A DNA stretch of 64,000 bases from Chitinophagaceae bacterium (GCA_947375185.1 CANCEU010000002.1:22333-86332); one strand, 5' to 3'; positions 10,425-20,479 are shown, counted from the stretch's first letter. The notes: generated from the letters alone by a model not told the origin. Translations and numbers: made by a program.

Positions 10425-11765
10425 ATGGCAAAGAAATTAGTCATATTAGGAGCGGGGGAAAGTGGAATAGGTACTGCTTTATTAGCAAAGCAACAAGGGT
10501 ATGATGTATTCGTATCTGATGCAAGTGCTATTCAACCAAATTTTCAAAAAGAATTAGTCGAAAATCAAATTGAATTTGAATCAGGCATCCATAGTGAAGA
10601 AAGAATTTTGGCCGCGGATGAAGTAATGAAGAGTCCTGGTATTCCTGAAAAAAATGAAATGGTTAAAGCCATTCGTTCAAAAGGTATTCCCGTGATTAGT
10701 GAAATTGAATTTGGATACAGATACAAAGGGAAATCCAAAATTGCGGCTATTACGGGTAGTAATGGAAAGACAACAACCACATCCTTGTTATTTCATATTT
10801 GTCAAGTTGCTGAGCAGGATGCAGCAATGGTTGGAAATATTGGGTTCTCATTTGCAAGACAAATTGCGCAAGACCCAAAATCATTGTATGTAATTGAAGT
10901 AAGCTCTTTTCAATTAGATGACATAAAATACTTTAAGCCGGATATCGCAATATTATTAAATATTACTGAAGATCATTTAGACAGATATAATTATGAATTT
11001 GAACGCTATGTAAAAAGCAAATTTAGAATTATAGAAAATCAAACAGAGACAGATTGTTTCATTTATTGTATCGATGATGAAATAATTGTAAAACACTTAG
11101 CACTACTAACTTATAATACTAACCCACTACCATTCTCTATGAAACAAGAATTAAAAAAAGGAGGCTACATCAAAAACGATCAAATGATGTTGAAAATCCA
11201 AGAAGAACGCGTAACTATGAGCATTTATGATTTTGCTTTAAAAGGAAAGCATAATGCCTATAACACAATGGCTGCAAGTATTGCGGCTACAACTTTAGGA
11301 ATTAGAAAAGAAAAAATTCGTGAAGCAGTAAGTAATTTTCACAATCTTGAACATAGAATGGAATTTGTAGCAACTGTAAAAGGCGTTGATTTTATTAACG
11401 ATAGCAAAGCGACAAATGTAAATAGTACTTGGTATGCGCTAGAAAGCATGCAAAAGCCAACTATCCTAGTGCTAGGAGGAGTTGATAAAGGAAATGATTA
11501 CTCATTAATCGCCGAATTGGTTAAGGAAAAAGTAAAGGCGATTGTTTGCATGGGAACTGATAATAAAAAAATAATGGATTTCTTTAAGGGAATTGTTCCT
11601 GTTATTGTTGAAGCGGAAAGCGCAAGTAAAGCAGTGACAGCATCTTTTGATCTTGCTGAAAAAGGAGAAGTTGTTTTATTAAGTCCGGCTTGTGCAAGTT
11701 TTGACTTATTTAAAAATTATGAAGACAGAGGTCGTCAATTTAAAGCTGCAGTAAAAGAATTATAA
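10425..11765 (+). CDS. murD: UDP-N-acetylmuramoylalanine--D-glutamate ligase
   Basis: GAGESGIGTALLAKQQG, AITGSNGKTTTTSLLF, NDSKATNVNSTWYAL, LSPACASFDLFKNYEDRGRQF. Confidence 0.96.
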   Translation: MAKKLVILGAGESGIGTALLAKQQGYDVFVSDASAIQPNFQKELVENQIEFESGIHSEERILAADEVMKSPGIPEKNEMVKAIRSKGIPVISEIEFGYRYKGKSKIAAITGSNGKTTTTSLLFHICQVAEQDAAMVGNIGFSFARQIAQDPKSLYVIEVSSFQLDDIKYFKPDIAILLNITEDHLDRYNYEFERYVKSKFRIIENQTETDCFIYCIDDEIIVKHLALLTYNTNPLPFSMKQELKKGGYIKNDQMMLKIQEERVTMSIYDFALKGKHNAYNTMAASIAATTLGIRKEKIREAVSNFHNLEHRMEFVATVKGVDFINDSKATNVNSTWYALESMQKPTILVLGGVDKGNDYSLIAELVKEKVKAIVCMGTDNKKIMDFFKGIVPVIVEAESASKAVTASFDLAEKGEVVLLSPACASFDLFKNYEDRGRQFKAAVKEL

Positions 11766-11767
11766 TA

Positions 11768-13102
11768 ATGTTTAATCAAGTCAACGATAAGTTATTTTCT
11801 CAAATGCCTACTATCAGTGGCGTAAGAGAACACTTGGATCAAAGAACTAGAGGGGATAAATATATATGGGGGTTAGTAATTGTTTTGTCCCTAGTTTCTA
11901 TTTTGGTTGTATATAGTGCAACTGGGTCTTTAGCTTATAAATCGTTGGGCGGTAATACAAGTAAGTTTTTATTCAAGCAGGTTGGTTTTACGATGGTTGG
12001 TTTGGTTATTATTTTTGGATTACATCGTATTAATTATACCATGTTTTCAAGAATTGCGTCCATCCTTTATGCTATTTCCATTCCATTGTTAATTTATACT
12101 TTATTTTTTGGTGCAAAAATAAATGATGGTAGCAGATGGATTAAATTACCAATTATACATTTGACATTTCAAACGAGTGACTTGGCAAAACTGGCTTTGT
12201 TCATGTTTATATCTAGAACATTGAGTAAGAAGCAGGATGTTATTAAAGATTTCAAAAAAGGATATTTGCCAGTGATTATTCCGGTATTCCTAACTTGTTT
12301 ATTGATCATGCCAGCAAATTTATCTAATGCCTTATTAACTGGAGCTACCTCACTTTTATTAATGTTTATTGGACGTGTGAGTTTTAAACATATTGGGCTT
12401 ACCATTATGGTAGCAATGGTTCCTGTATTGATATTAATTAGTGTTGCAGTGGCTACTCATAAAACAGGAAAAACTAGTTCTGTAGATGAGGATAAGCCTG
12501 TAGTTGCAGAAAAGGGTAAAATATTTGTTCGGTTTAATACTTGGGTAAGTAGGATTCAAGATTTTATGTATCCGAATGAAAAGGAAGTGCCCTATCAAGT
12601 TCAGCAAGCAAAAATTGCAATTGCAAATGGCGGTATTTTTTTTGGCTTAGGACCGGGCAATAGTCGTCAAAGAAATTTTTTGCCACAAGCATACAACGAT
12701 TTTATATACTCTATTATTATTGAAGAGTATGGACTTGTTGGAGGTATATTTATCATGTTTGTATACCTGGTATTTTTATTCAGATGTATTCGAATATTTA
12801 GAAGATGTCCATATGCGTTTGGTGCTTTTCTTGCTTTGGGATTAAGTTTCACTTTAATTATTCAAGCTATTGCAAATATGGCTGTCAATGTGAATATTGT
12901 TCCAGTGACAGGGGTGACTTTACCATTAGTTAGCATGGGAGGTAGTTCATTTATATTTACTTGTTGTTCTATTGGTCTAATATTAAGTGTTGCAAGAAAT
13001 GTGGAGCAATTAGAGGGTAATGCGCCAGTAGAAACTGAAATTGAAGTTCCTGAAGAAGAAATAGTTGAATCTCAAAATAATCCAATTGCTACGAATGCCT
13101 AA
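11768..13102 (+). CDS. ftsW: Cell division SEDS protein FtsW
   Basis: Polytopic SEDS protein: DGSRWIKLP, GPGNSRQRNFLPQAYNDFIYSIIIEEYGLVGG, PLVSMGGSS. Confidence 0.95.
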   Translation: MFNQVNDKLFSQMPTISGVREHLDQRTRGDKYIWGLVIVLSLVSILVVYSATGSLAYKSLGGNTSKFLFKQVGFTMVGLVIIFGLHRINYTMFSRIASILYAISIPLLIYTLFFGAKINDGSRWIKLPIIHLTFQTSDLAKLALFMFISRTLSKKQDVIKDFKKGYLPVIIPVFLTCLLIMPANLSNALLTGATSLLLMFIGRVSFKHIGLTIMVAMVPVLILISVAVATHKTGKTSSVDEDKPVVAEKGKIFVRFNTWVSRIQDFMYPNEKEVPYQVQQAKIAIANGGIFFGLGPGNSRQRNFLPQAYNDFIYSIIIEEYGLVGGIFIMFVYLVFLFRCIRIFRRCPYAFGAFLALGLSFTLIIQAIANMAVNVNIVPVTGVTLPLVSMGGSSFIFTCCSIGLILSVARNVEQLEGNAPVETEIEVPEEEIVESQNNPIATNA

Positions 13103-14207
13103 TCCAATTCGCATAATCATTGCTGGTGGTGGTACGGGAGGACATATTTTCCCGGCAATTGCGGTAGCGCAGGCTATTGTAAAATTAGAACCGAATGCAG
13201 CAATATTATTTGTAGGTGCCAAAGGTAAAATGGAAATGGAAAAAGTGCCACAAGCTGGCTATGAAATTATTGGTTTAAATATTGCAGGATTAAACAGATC
13301 GAATATATTTAAAAATTGGAGTCTTCCATATAAGCTTATTGAAAGTTTTTTTCAGGTAAGAAATATTTTTAAACAATTTAAACCGGATGCTGTATTTGGC
13401 GTAGGAGGTTATTCAAGTTTTCCTGTTTTGAAATTTGCGCAGACTAAAAATATTCCCACTTTTATCCATGAGTCAAATGCTTTTGCTGGAAAATCAAACA
13501 TTTTACTTGGTCAAAATGCAACAATGGTTTTTACGGGAACAAAGGGAATGGAAAAATTCTTCCCTGCACATAAAATTATGGTTACAGGAAATCCTGTTCG
13601 AAAAAATATTATTGATGGTTTAAACACAAAAACGGCTTCCTTATTGAAATTTGGTTTGTTACCTGCTAGAAAAACTTTGTTAATTATTGGAGGAAGCCTA
13701 GGTGCGTCTTCAATCAATAAAGCGATCAAAGAAAACCTAGCAAAATTTGTTGAATTAGATGTCCAATTAATTTGGCAAACTGGAAAGCCAAACGCAAGTG
13801 ATTTTGTAGATGCTGCGTCAGGCTTTTCAAATGTTTATGTCAATTCATTTATAGATGACATGGGTGCAGCATACAATGCAGCTGATTTTGTTATTAGTCG
13901 ATCTGGCGCTATGGCAGTTGCAGAAATTTGCATTACTGAAAAGCCTTGTGTATTTGTTCCGTATCCTCATGCGGCAGAGGATCATCAAACATTTAATGCA
14001 ATGTCTTTGGTAAATGAAAGTGCCGCATTAATGGTGGCTGATAATGAAGTAGATGAAAAATTATTCTTAGCAATAAGTAAACTGGTAAAAGACGAAACCT
14101 TGTGTCATACAATGCAAGCAAAAATTAAATCTTTTGCTCGAATCGATGCCGATGAAGTAATAGCAAAAGCAATCATTAATAAAATAGAAATTACAAATAT
14201 CAAATAG
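13095..14207 (+). CDS. murG: UDP-GlcNAc:lipid I GlcNAc transferase
   Basis: IIAGGGTGGHIFPAIAVAQAI and ISRSGAMAVAEICITEKPCVFVPYPHAAEDHQ; start at ATG 13095 overlapping the ftsW end. Confidence 0.96.
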   Translation: MPNPIRIIIAGGGTGGHIFPAIAVAQAIVKLEPNAAILFVGAKGKMEMEKVPQAGYEIIGLNIAGLNRSNIFKNWSLPYKLIESFFQVRNIFKQFKPDAVFGVGGYSSFPVLKFAQTKNIPTFIHESNAFAGKSNILLGQNATMVFTGTKGMEKFFPAHKIMVTGNPVRKNIIDGLNTKTASLLKFGLLPARKTLLIIGGSLGASSINKAIKENLAKFVELDVQLIWQTGKPNASDFVDAASGFSNVYVNSFIDDMGAAYNAADFVISRSGAMAVAEICITEKPCVFVPYPHAAEDHQTFNAMSLVNESAALMVADNEVDEKLFLAISKLVKDETLCHTMQAKIKSFARIDADEVIAKAIINKIEITNIK

Positions 14208-14208
14208 T

Positions 14209-15570
14209 ATGAATCCATTAACTAATATCAAGAACATCTATTTTATTGGCATTGGAGGCATTGGTATGAGTGCATTGGCAAGGTATTTTAATACCCAAGG
14301 GGTTGTTGTGTCAGGGTATGATAAAACGCCAACTACCTTAACGGATGATTTGGAAAAGGAAGGAATTAAAATACATTTTGAAGATGATGTAAACCAAATT
14401 GATAAGACGGCTACGGTGGTTGTTTATACACCTGCAATACCGGCTTCGCATCATGAATTGAATTATTGCAAGGATAATGGATATAATGTAGTTAAGAGAA
14501 GTGATGTATTGAATTGGATTACAGAAAATGCATTTACAATTGCTATTGCGGGTACGCATGGAAAAACAACTACAACTTCAATGACTGCTCATATTTTACG
14601 TCATACTGGATATGGATGTAATGCTTTTTTGGGTGGAATTGCATCTAATTATGGCACTAATTTTTGGAGTCATGAAAAAAACGTAGTAGTCGTAGAGGCG
14701 GACGAATATGATAGAAGTTTTTTAAAGCTTGCGCCGAATATTGCCGTTGTTACAGCGGTAGATCCTGACCACTTAGATATTTATGGAACACCTGAAGAGG
14801 TATTAAAGGCATTTGGACAGTTTACGGATAAAATTAAAAATGGAGGAACCCTCATTCAGAAATTTGGAACTGAATTTTTGGTAGATACAAGTAATAAAAA
14901 GGTATTCAGCTATGGATACAATAAGGATAATGCATCTTTTCATACGAGTAATTTAAAAGTGGTAGATGGTTCATATATTTTTGATATTGTTCATCCTGAT
15001 GGTGTGATGCATGATGTGGTATTAAATATGGGTGGGTTGCATAATGTTGAAAATGCAACAGCAGCAATTGCTATTGCACTTACACTTGGTATTGAAGAAA
15101 TTAAAATTAAGGATGCGGTAGCCGCATTTAATGGAGTAAAGCGTCGTTTTGAATACAAAGTAAAAAGGGATAATAAAGTATTGATAGACGACTATGCACA
15201 TCATCCCGAAGAATTAAATGCACTAATTGGTGGCGTGAGAAGTTTGTATCCTAACGAAAAAATGGTTCTTGTTTTTCAGCCTCATTTATATAGTCGTACT
15301 CAGGATCAGGCAACTGGTTTTATGGAAGTGATGGATAAGGCGGACGAAGTTATTTTACTTCCAATTTATCCAGCAAGAGAATTGCCAATTGAAGGTGTGA
15401 GTAGTGAAATGCTTTTGGAAGGAATGAAATTGAAAGCAAAAAAGGTTATGAGTAAGGACGAATTAATGCAATGGGCAGCGACAACAAATGATAAACTTAT
15501 TGTTATGGCTGGCGCTGGAGACATTGATGTTTGTATAACTAAAATTCAAGAAATATTTACCCAATTATAA
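14209..15570 (+). CDS. murC: UDP-N-acetylmuramate--L-alanine ligase
   Basis: FIGIGGIGMSALARYF, AGTHGKTTTTSMTAHIL, IDDYAHHPEELNALI. Confidence 0.96.
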   Translation: MNPLTNIKNIYFIGIGGIGMSALARYFNTQGVVVSGYDKTPTTLTDDLEKEGIKIHFEDDVNQIDKTATVVVYTPAIPASHHELNYCKDNGYNVVKRSDVLNWITENAFTIAIAGTHGKTTTTSMTAHILRHTGYGCNAFLGGIASNYGTNFWSHEKNVVVVEADEYDRSFLKLAPNIAVVTAVDPDHLDIYGTPEEVLKAFGQFTDKIKNGGTLIQKFGTEFLVDTSNKKVFSYGYNKDNASFHTSNLKVVDGSYIFDIVHPDGVMHDVVLNMGGLHNVENATAAIAIALTLGIEEIKIKDAVAAFNGVKRRFEYKVKRDNKVLIDDYAHHPEELNALIGGVRSLYPNEKMVLVFQPHLYSRTQDQATGFMEVMDKADEVILLPIYPARELPIEGVSSEMLLEGMKLKAKKVMSKDELMQWAATTNDKLIVMAGAGDIDVCITKIQEIFTQL

Positions 15571-16706
15571 TGAAGCGCTGGAAATATATATTAATAAGGA
15601 TTTTGTGGTCAATTGCAGCTATTGGGTTAGTTGTATTATTTGTTTTTGCTTGGAAAGCAAAAACAGTAAAAAAGTGTACTGCTATTCAAATTGAATTAAC
15701 GGGTAATACGAGTGGCTTTTTATTTATGGATGAAAAAGAGATACTTCGCTTTATAAATGAACAAGGTGTAAGTGTTGGTACACCAATAGGAAACATTAAT
15801 CTAACACAATTAGAAGGAGCTTTGGGTGCTACTAAATGGGTTGAGCGCGCTAATATTTTTATAGATAATCAACAACAATTGCAGGTGAAAATTGAGCAAA
15901 GATTGCCCGTAGCAAGAATATTTACTGCATCAGGCAATTCTTTCTATATTGATAAAACCGGTCAAAGATTGCCATTAAGACAGCTTTCAGTAATGCGTTT
16001 ACCTGTTTTTACAGGCTTCCCTTCGGATCAAGAAAAATTAGCAAATCCGGATAGCTTATTATTAAATGATATTTTAACATTTTCAAAAACAATTCAACAG
16101 GATAGTTTTTATCTAGCGCAAATTGCACAAGTGAATATTGCGCCCAATGGTGATTTCGAAATGGTGCCAACATTAGGGGATCACACTGTTTTATTTGGTT
16201 CTGTCGATAATTTACAAGACAAACTTAATAGGTTGTATACTTTTTATAAAAAAGTGTGGGTGTCTTCGGGCATCAATGCATACCATGTGTTGGATTTAAG
16301 ATTTGACCATCAAGTGGTTGCATTAAAAAAAGGAATTGAGCCCATTAAGTATGCACCAGGTGCTATGCCAGTAATTCAATTGCATGCTGTTTCGGATTCA
16401 AGTATAACTTCTGATTCAATTGTCAAAAAAATAATGCCAATTGAAGATGTTGTCTCTAAAGTAGATACGCCTGCAAAGTCAATAGTGAAAAAGGTTCCTG
16501 CTCCAATTTCTGCATCTAATGTCAAGCCAATTCTTAAGAATAAAGCTACTTCAACTACTAAAGTGCCAACTAAAAAAGTGGTTAAAGTAAATAGTAAAGA
16601 AAACATTAAAAAATTAAACAATAAATCGAATAATAAATCGTTAAATCAGGAGAAGAAGTCTGCAAAGGCATTAATGCCAAAGTCGACCACTTCCAACAAC
16701 AACTAA
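15570..16706 (+). CDS. ftsQ: FtsQ-like cell division protein with Lys-rich C-terminal tail
   Basis: Position between murC and ftsA; N-terminal TM, POTRA-like region, FtsQ-like IEQRLPVARIF. Confidence 0.85.
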   Translation: MKRWKYILIRILWSIAAIGLVVLFVFAWKAKTVKKCTAIQIELTGNTSGFLFMDEKEILRFINEQGVSVGTPIGNINLTQLEGALGATKWVERANIFIDNQQQLQVKIEQRLPVARIFTASGNSFYIDKTGQRLPLRQLSVMRLPVFTGFPSDQEKLANPDSLLLNDILTFSKTIQQDSFYLAQIAQVNIAPNGDFEMVPTLGDHTVLFGSVDNLQDKLNRLYTFYKKVWVSSGINAYHVLDLRFDHQVVALKKGIEPIKYAPGAMPVIQLHAVSDSSITSDSIVKKIMPIEDVVSKVDTPAKSIVKKVPAPISASNVKPILKNKATSTTKVPTKKVVKVNSKENIKKLNNKSNNKSLNQEKKSAKALMPKSTTSNNN

Positions 16707-16726
16707 ACAACTAAACAACTATAAAA

Positions 16727-18130
16727 ATGAGTCAGAATGATTCCCCTATAATCGTAGGTTTAGACATTGGTACTACCAAAATTGCTGCAATCGCAGGACG
16801 TAAAAACGAATTTGGTAAATTAGAAATCTTAGGATTTGGACGCGCCAACAGTAATGGTGTTCAACATGGCCAAGTTTTGAATATTGACCAAACGATCAAA
16901 GCAATTCAACAAGCTTTGGAAAATTGCCAAAAAAGCAATCCAAGTTTAGACATTAAGGAAGTTTATGTAGGTATCGCTGGTCACCATATCAAAAGTTTGC
17001 AAACGCGTGGTGATATGGTAAGACAAGATGCAGAAAATGAAATTCAAGCTTGGGAAATTGAGCAATTGATCAACAACCAAAAAAAGACTTTTATTCCTGC
17101 TGGGGATCAAATTATTGATGTCATTCCACAAGAGTTTCATGTTGACAATAATGCTAATATTAAAGAGCCAATTGGCGTAAATGGTGTAAAGGTTGGTGCA
17201 AACTTTTTGATATTAACGGGAGATAGAAATGCAATTCGTAACATTAATCGTTCGGTTGAAAGAAGCGGTTTAAAAACAAAGGACTTGGTATTGCAACCTT
17301 TGGCTTCGGCAAGTGCGGTTATGAGTGATGTGGATTTAGAAGCCGGTGTTGCTATTTTGGATATTGGTGGTGGTACAAGTGACCTTGCTGTATTTTATGA
17401 TGGAATTTTAAAGCATACTGCTGTTATACCTTTTGGCGGCGAAAATATTACGCATGACATTCGTATGGGATTAGGCGTATTGAAAAGTCAGGCTGAAGCG
17501 ATGAAAGTTCAGTTTGGTAGCGCATTAGCAAATGAAGCAAATGCAAATGCCTATGTTACTATTCCAGGACTTAAAGGAATGCCTGCAAAAGAAATCAGTG
17601 TAAAAAGTTTAGCTGGAATTATTCAGGCTAGAATGAGTGAGATATTAGATTTTGTTACTTACCACTTAAAGCAATTGGATTTAGATAGCAGATTGTTAAA
17701 CGGAGGAATCATTTTAACAGGGGGTGGTTCACAATTAAAGCATTTAATTCAATTGACTGAGTATACAACTGGCTTAAATGCTAGAGTAGGCTTACCAAAT
17801 GAGCATTTAGCTCCTAATCATATTGATGAATTAAAGAAGCCAATGTATTCAACATGTATCGGTTTAATCTTGAAAGGGTATAATGATTATGAACAAAACT
17901 ATAAGGTATTCGAAAATAACTTCAAGAAAGTGGAAGTTCCAAAAGAATTGACAGTTGAAATGGAGGCAGAAGAAATGGACCCGGCAGTAGAAATTGCCAT
18001 GGTAGGTGAGGACCAAAATACTGTAATAGATCCTGAATTAATCAAAAAAAGAAAGGAGAAATTCTGGGATAGATTTAAAACAAATTTGATCGAAATTTTT
18101 AGCGAAGATGAAGACCCATTATTGAAATAA
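16727..18130 (+). CDS. ftsA: Cell division protein FtsA
   Basis: VGLDIGTTKIAAIAGR, DIGGGTSDLAVFYDG, LTGGGSQLKHLIQL. Confidence 0.96.
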   Translation: MSQNDSPIIVGLDIGTTKIAAIAGRKNEFGKLEILGFGRANSNGVQHGQVLNIDQTIKAIQQALENCQKSNPSLDIKEVYVGIAGHHIKSLQTRGDMVRQDAENEIQAWEIEQLINNQKKTFIPAGDQIIDVIPQEFHVDNNANIKEPIGVNGVKVGANFLILTGDRNAIRNINRSVERSGLKTKDLVLQPLASASAVMSDVDLEAGVAILDIGGGTSDLAVFYDGILKHTAVIPFGGENITHDIRMGLGVLKSQAEAMKVQFGSALANEANANAYVTIPGLKGMPAKEISVKSLAGIIQARMSEILDFVTYHLKQLDLDSRLLNGGIILTGGGSQLKHLIQLTEYTTGLNARVGLPNEHLAPNHIDELKKPMYSTCIGLILKGYNDYEQNYKVFENNFKKVEVPKELTVEMEAEEMDPAVEIAMVGEDQNTVIDPELIKKRKEKFWDRFKTNLIEIFSEDEDPLLK

Positions 18131-18243
18131 TTATACACATTTTGTGGGTATAAAATTTCTACCTAAAAATTTGTAAATAGATTAATTTCGAGCATACTAA
18201 CCAACTAAGTTTCAACTAACTAACCCATTTAAAAAACAAAAGA

Positions 18244-20310
18244 ATGATTCAATTTGACTTGCCCAAGCAAAAATCATCCATCATCAAGGTCTTAGGCGTT
18301 GGCGGTGGCGGTAGCAATGCCGTGAATTTCATGTTTCATCAAGATATCGAAGGAGTAGATTTTATCATATGTAATACAGATTCTAAAGCCATTGAACAAA
18401 GCCCGGTGCCTAATAAAATTCAATTAGGACCACATTTGACACAAGGTTTAGGAGCTGGAGCTGATCCTTCCGTAGGAAAATTAGCGACAGAAGAATCTTT
18501 AGAAGAGATTAAAAAAATATTAGAGGTGAATACTAAAATGGCTTTTATTACTGTCGGAATGGGCGGTGGTACAGGTACAGGAGGTGCGCCTATCATTGCA
18601 AAAATCTGTAAAGACTTAGGCATTTTAACGGTTGGAATTGTAACCACTCCATTTGGATTTGAAGGACCTCGTCGTCAAAAACAAGCCGAAGATGGAATTA
18701 ACCAATTAAAGCCATTAGTAGATACTTTATTGGTTATTTCTAATGATAAATTGCGCGTACAATATGGCAATTTAAAAATGAAAGAAGCTTTCACGAAAGC
18801 GGATAATGTATTGGCTACTGCAGCAAAATGCATTACGGATGTAATTAACAGCCGTGGACATATTATTGTAGATTTTGCTGACGTTTGCACAGTAATGAAA
18901 AATGGTGGTGTAGCTATTTTAGGCAAGGCCGAAGTGGAAGGAGAAAATAGAGCACAAAGAGCAATTGAAGAAGCTTTGAATTCTCCTTTGTTAAATGATA
19001 ATGATATTAAAGGAGCAAAATGGATTTTATTAAATATCAATAGTGCCGAAGGCGATTTCGAATGTAGTATGGATGAGTTGGAAACCATCAGTAATATTTT
19101 ACGTGAGCGCACAGGCGAGCATAGTGATGTGATTATGGGAAGTGGCTATGATGATACATTAGGAGAAAAAATTGGAATCACTTTAATCGCAACTGGTTTT
19201 GAAGGAAAAGATCCTTTCAAAAAAGACGATGTAAAAAAAGAAGAAATACCTACAACTGAAAAGATAGTAATGACATTGGCTTCAGAAGAAAAAGCAAATG
19301 TGATTGCAGAAAACGAAAACACAACAACAGCCGAGGCGGATGATCATTTTGTTTTATCACTTACTGAAGAAGCCCCTGTTAGTTTCTCATTTGATGTTGA
19401 GGAAAATTTGGAAGCGATTGATGCGGCTACTAATATCGACACTTTCGATGAAAGTGAAAATATAGTAGCAGTTGAAGATGCGGCTGAATTTGCAAATTTA
19501 ATGGTGGAAGCTGCTGAAACAGTTGAAGTTTTAAATTTAGCACCAAGCTTAGTGATTGAAGAGTCTTTAGTTTCAAATGTTTTTGTTGAAACTCCCGAGG
19601 AAGAATTTTCAGAAGATAAATTATTAGAAGAAGAATTATTAGAGGATGTTGTTTTTCATTTAGATATGGATACTCAACCTGAAACTCCAACTTACAACTT
19701 CACTTCCGCAACAACTGAATTCGTTTTAAGTAAGCCAACTAATATTTATGTTGATTCAGTTGAAGAGAACGCGACAGCGTTCGATGCAAGAGTCACAGCT
19801 GATGCGTTCGATGCAGCAGTCAAAGCTGATGCGTTTAATGTACCACAAGAGGAGGTATACGAAACTGTTCATGAACAAGAAGCGCCGATTGTTGAAGCAG
19901 TAGTCCCAACTGAAAATTTTGAATCATCGTTTAGAGTTGTGTTAGAAGAAGAGCCTACCATGCAATTGGTTGTGCGTGAGCAAGATTTTGAAAATACAAA
20001 TGGACAAGTAAAAGCTACTACATCTAAAAACTTTGAAATGCCACTTGACGATTCTGAAGAACAAAGAAGAAAAGTGCGTGAGCGTATACAAAAATTAAGA
20101 AACTTATCTTTCAACATAGGCAACGGCAATGATCCAAGCGCCGAATTTGATGAAGTGCCTGCTTATGTTAGAAGGAATATGGATTTGTTTGGTAATACAT
20201 TAGCGTCAGTTGAAAACTTTTATAGTAAGTATACGGTAGACCAAGATGATAATAATCAAACTCAAATTTCTACTATCAATTCATTCTTGGATGGCAAGAA
20301 ACCAGATTAA
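18244..20310 (+). CDS. ftsZ: Cell division GTPase FtsZ with long acidic C-terminal linker
   Basis: GVGGGGSNAVNFM, GMGGGTGTGGAPIIAKI, NxDxxAI-type FICNTDSKAIEQSP; about 370-aa low-complexity extension. Confidence 0.97.
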   Translation: MIQFDLPKQKSSIIKVLGVGGGGSNAVNFMFHQDIEGVDFIICNTDSKAIEQSPVPNKIQLGPHLTQGLGAGADPSVGKLATEESLEEIKKILEVNTKMAFITVGMGGGTGTGGAPIIAKICKDLGILTVGIVTTPFGFEGPRRQKQAEDGINQLKPLVDTLLVISNDKLRVQYGNLKMKEAFTKADNVLATAAKCITDVINSRGHIIVDFADVCTVMKNGGVAILGKAEVEGENRAQRAIEEALNSPLLNDNDIKGAKWILLNINSAEGDFECSMDELETISNILRERTGEHSDVIMGSGYDDTLGEKIGITLIATGFEGKDPFKKDDVKKEEIPTTEKIVMTLASEEKANVIAENENTTTAEADDHFVLSLTEEAPVSFSFDVEENLEAIDAATNIDTFDESENIVAVEDAAEFANLMVEAAETVEVLNLAPSLVIEESLVSNVFVETPEEEFSEDKLLEEELLEDVVFHLDMDTQPETPTYNFTSATTEFVLSKPTNIYVDSVEENATAFDARVTADAFDAAVKADAFNVPQEEVYETVHEQEAPIVEAVVPTENFESSFRVVLEEEPTMQLVVREQDFENTNGQVKATTSKNFEMPLDDSEEQRRKVRERIQKLRNLSFNIGNGNDPSAEFDEVPAYVRRNMDLFGNTLASVENFYSKYTVDQDDNNQTQISTINSFLDGKKPD
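19777..19842 (+). repeat. 27-bp in-frame tandem repeat inside ftsZ linker (about 2.4 copies)
   Basis: gcgttcgatgcaagagtcacagctgat / gcgttcgatgcagcagtcaaagctgat / gcgtttaatgta = AFDARVTAD AFDAAVKAD AFNV. Confidence 0.85.
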
Positions 20311-20342
20311 AGATGTTTTTATGGTACAGTTGATTTAGTTGT

Positions 20343-20373
20343 AACCCTCGCCTCAAAAGGCGAGGGTTTTTTA
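20343..20373 (+). terminator. Rho-independent terminator after ftsZ (copy 1)
   Basis: ACCCTCGCCT-CAAA-AGGCGAGGGT followed by a T-run. Confidence 0.9.
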
Positions 20374-20433
20374 TTTATGGTTATTATTAAAAACATCCTA
20401 TTTTCAAATTTATGATGTTTTTATAATCACTCG

Positions 20434-20459
20434 CCTCGCCCAAAAGGCGAGGGTTTTTA
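20434..20459 (+). terminator. Second, near-identical terminator downstream (copy 2)
   Basis: CCTCGCC-CAAAA-GGCGAGG followed by a T-run. Confidence 0.85.
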
Positions 20460-20479
20460 TTTTGGTTATTATAAATGGC

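Noticed and set aside
18420-19112. Antisense ORFs of 75-145 aa opposite ftsZ (and many similar ORFs opposite murE, mraY, sprA, fabH etc.)
   Set aside because: They lie fully inside confidently coded genes, show no recognisable motif, and are Cys/Ser/Ile-rich shadow translations typical of the antisense frame in AT-rich DNA.
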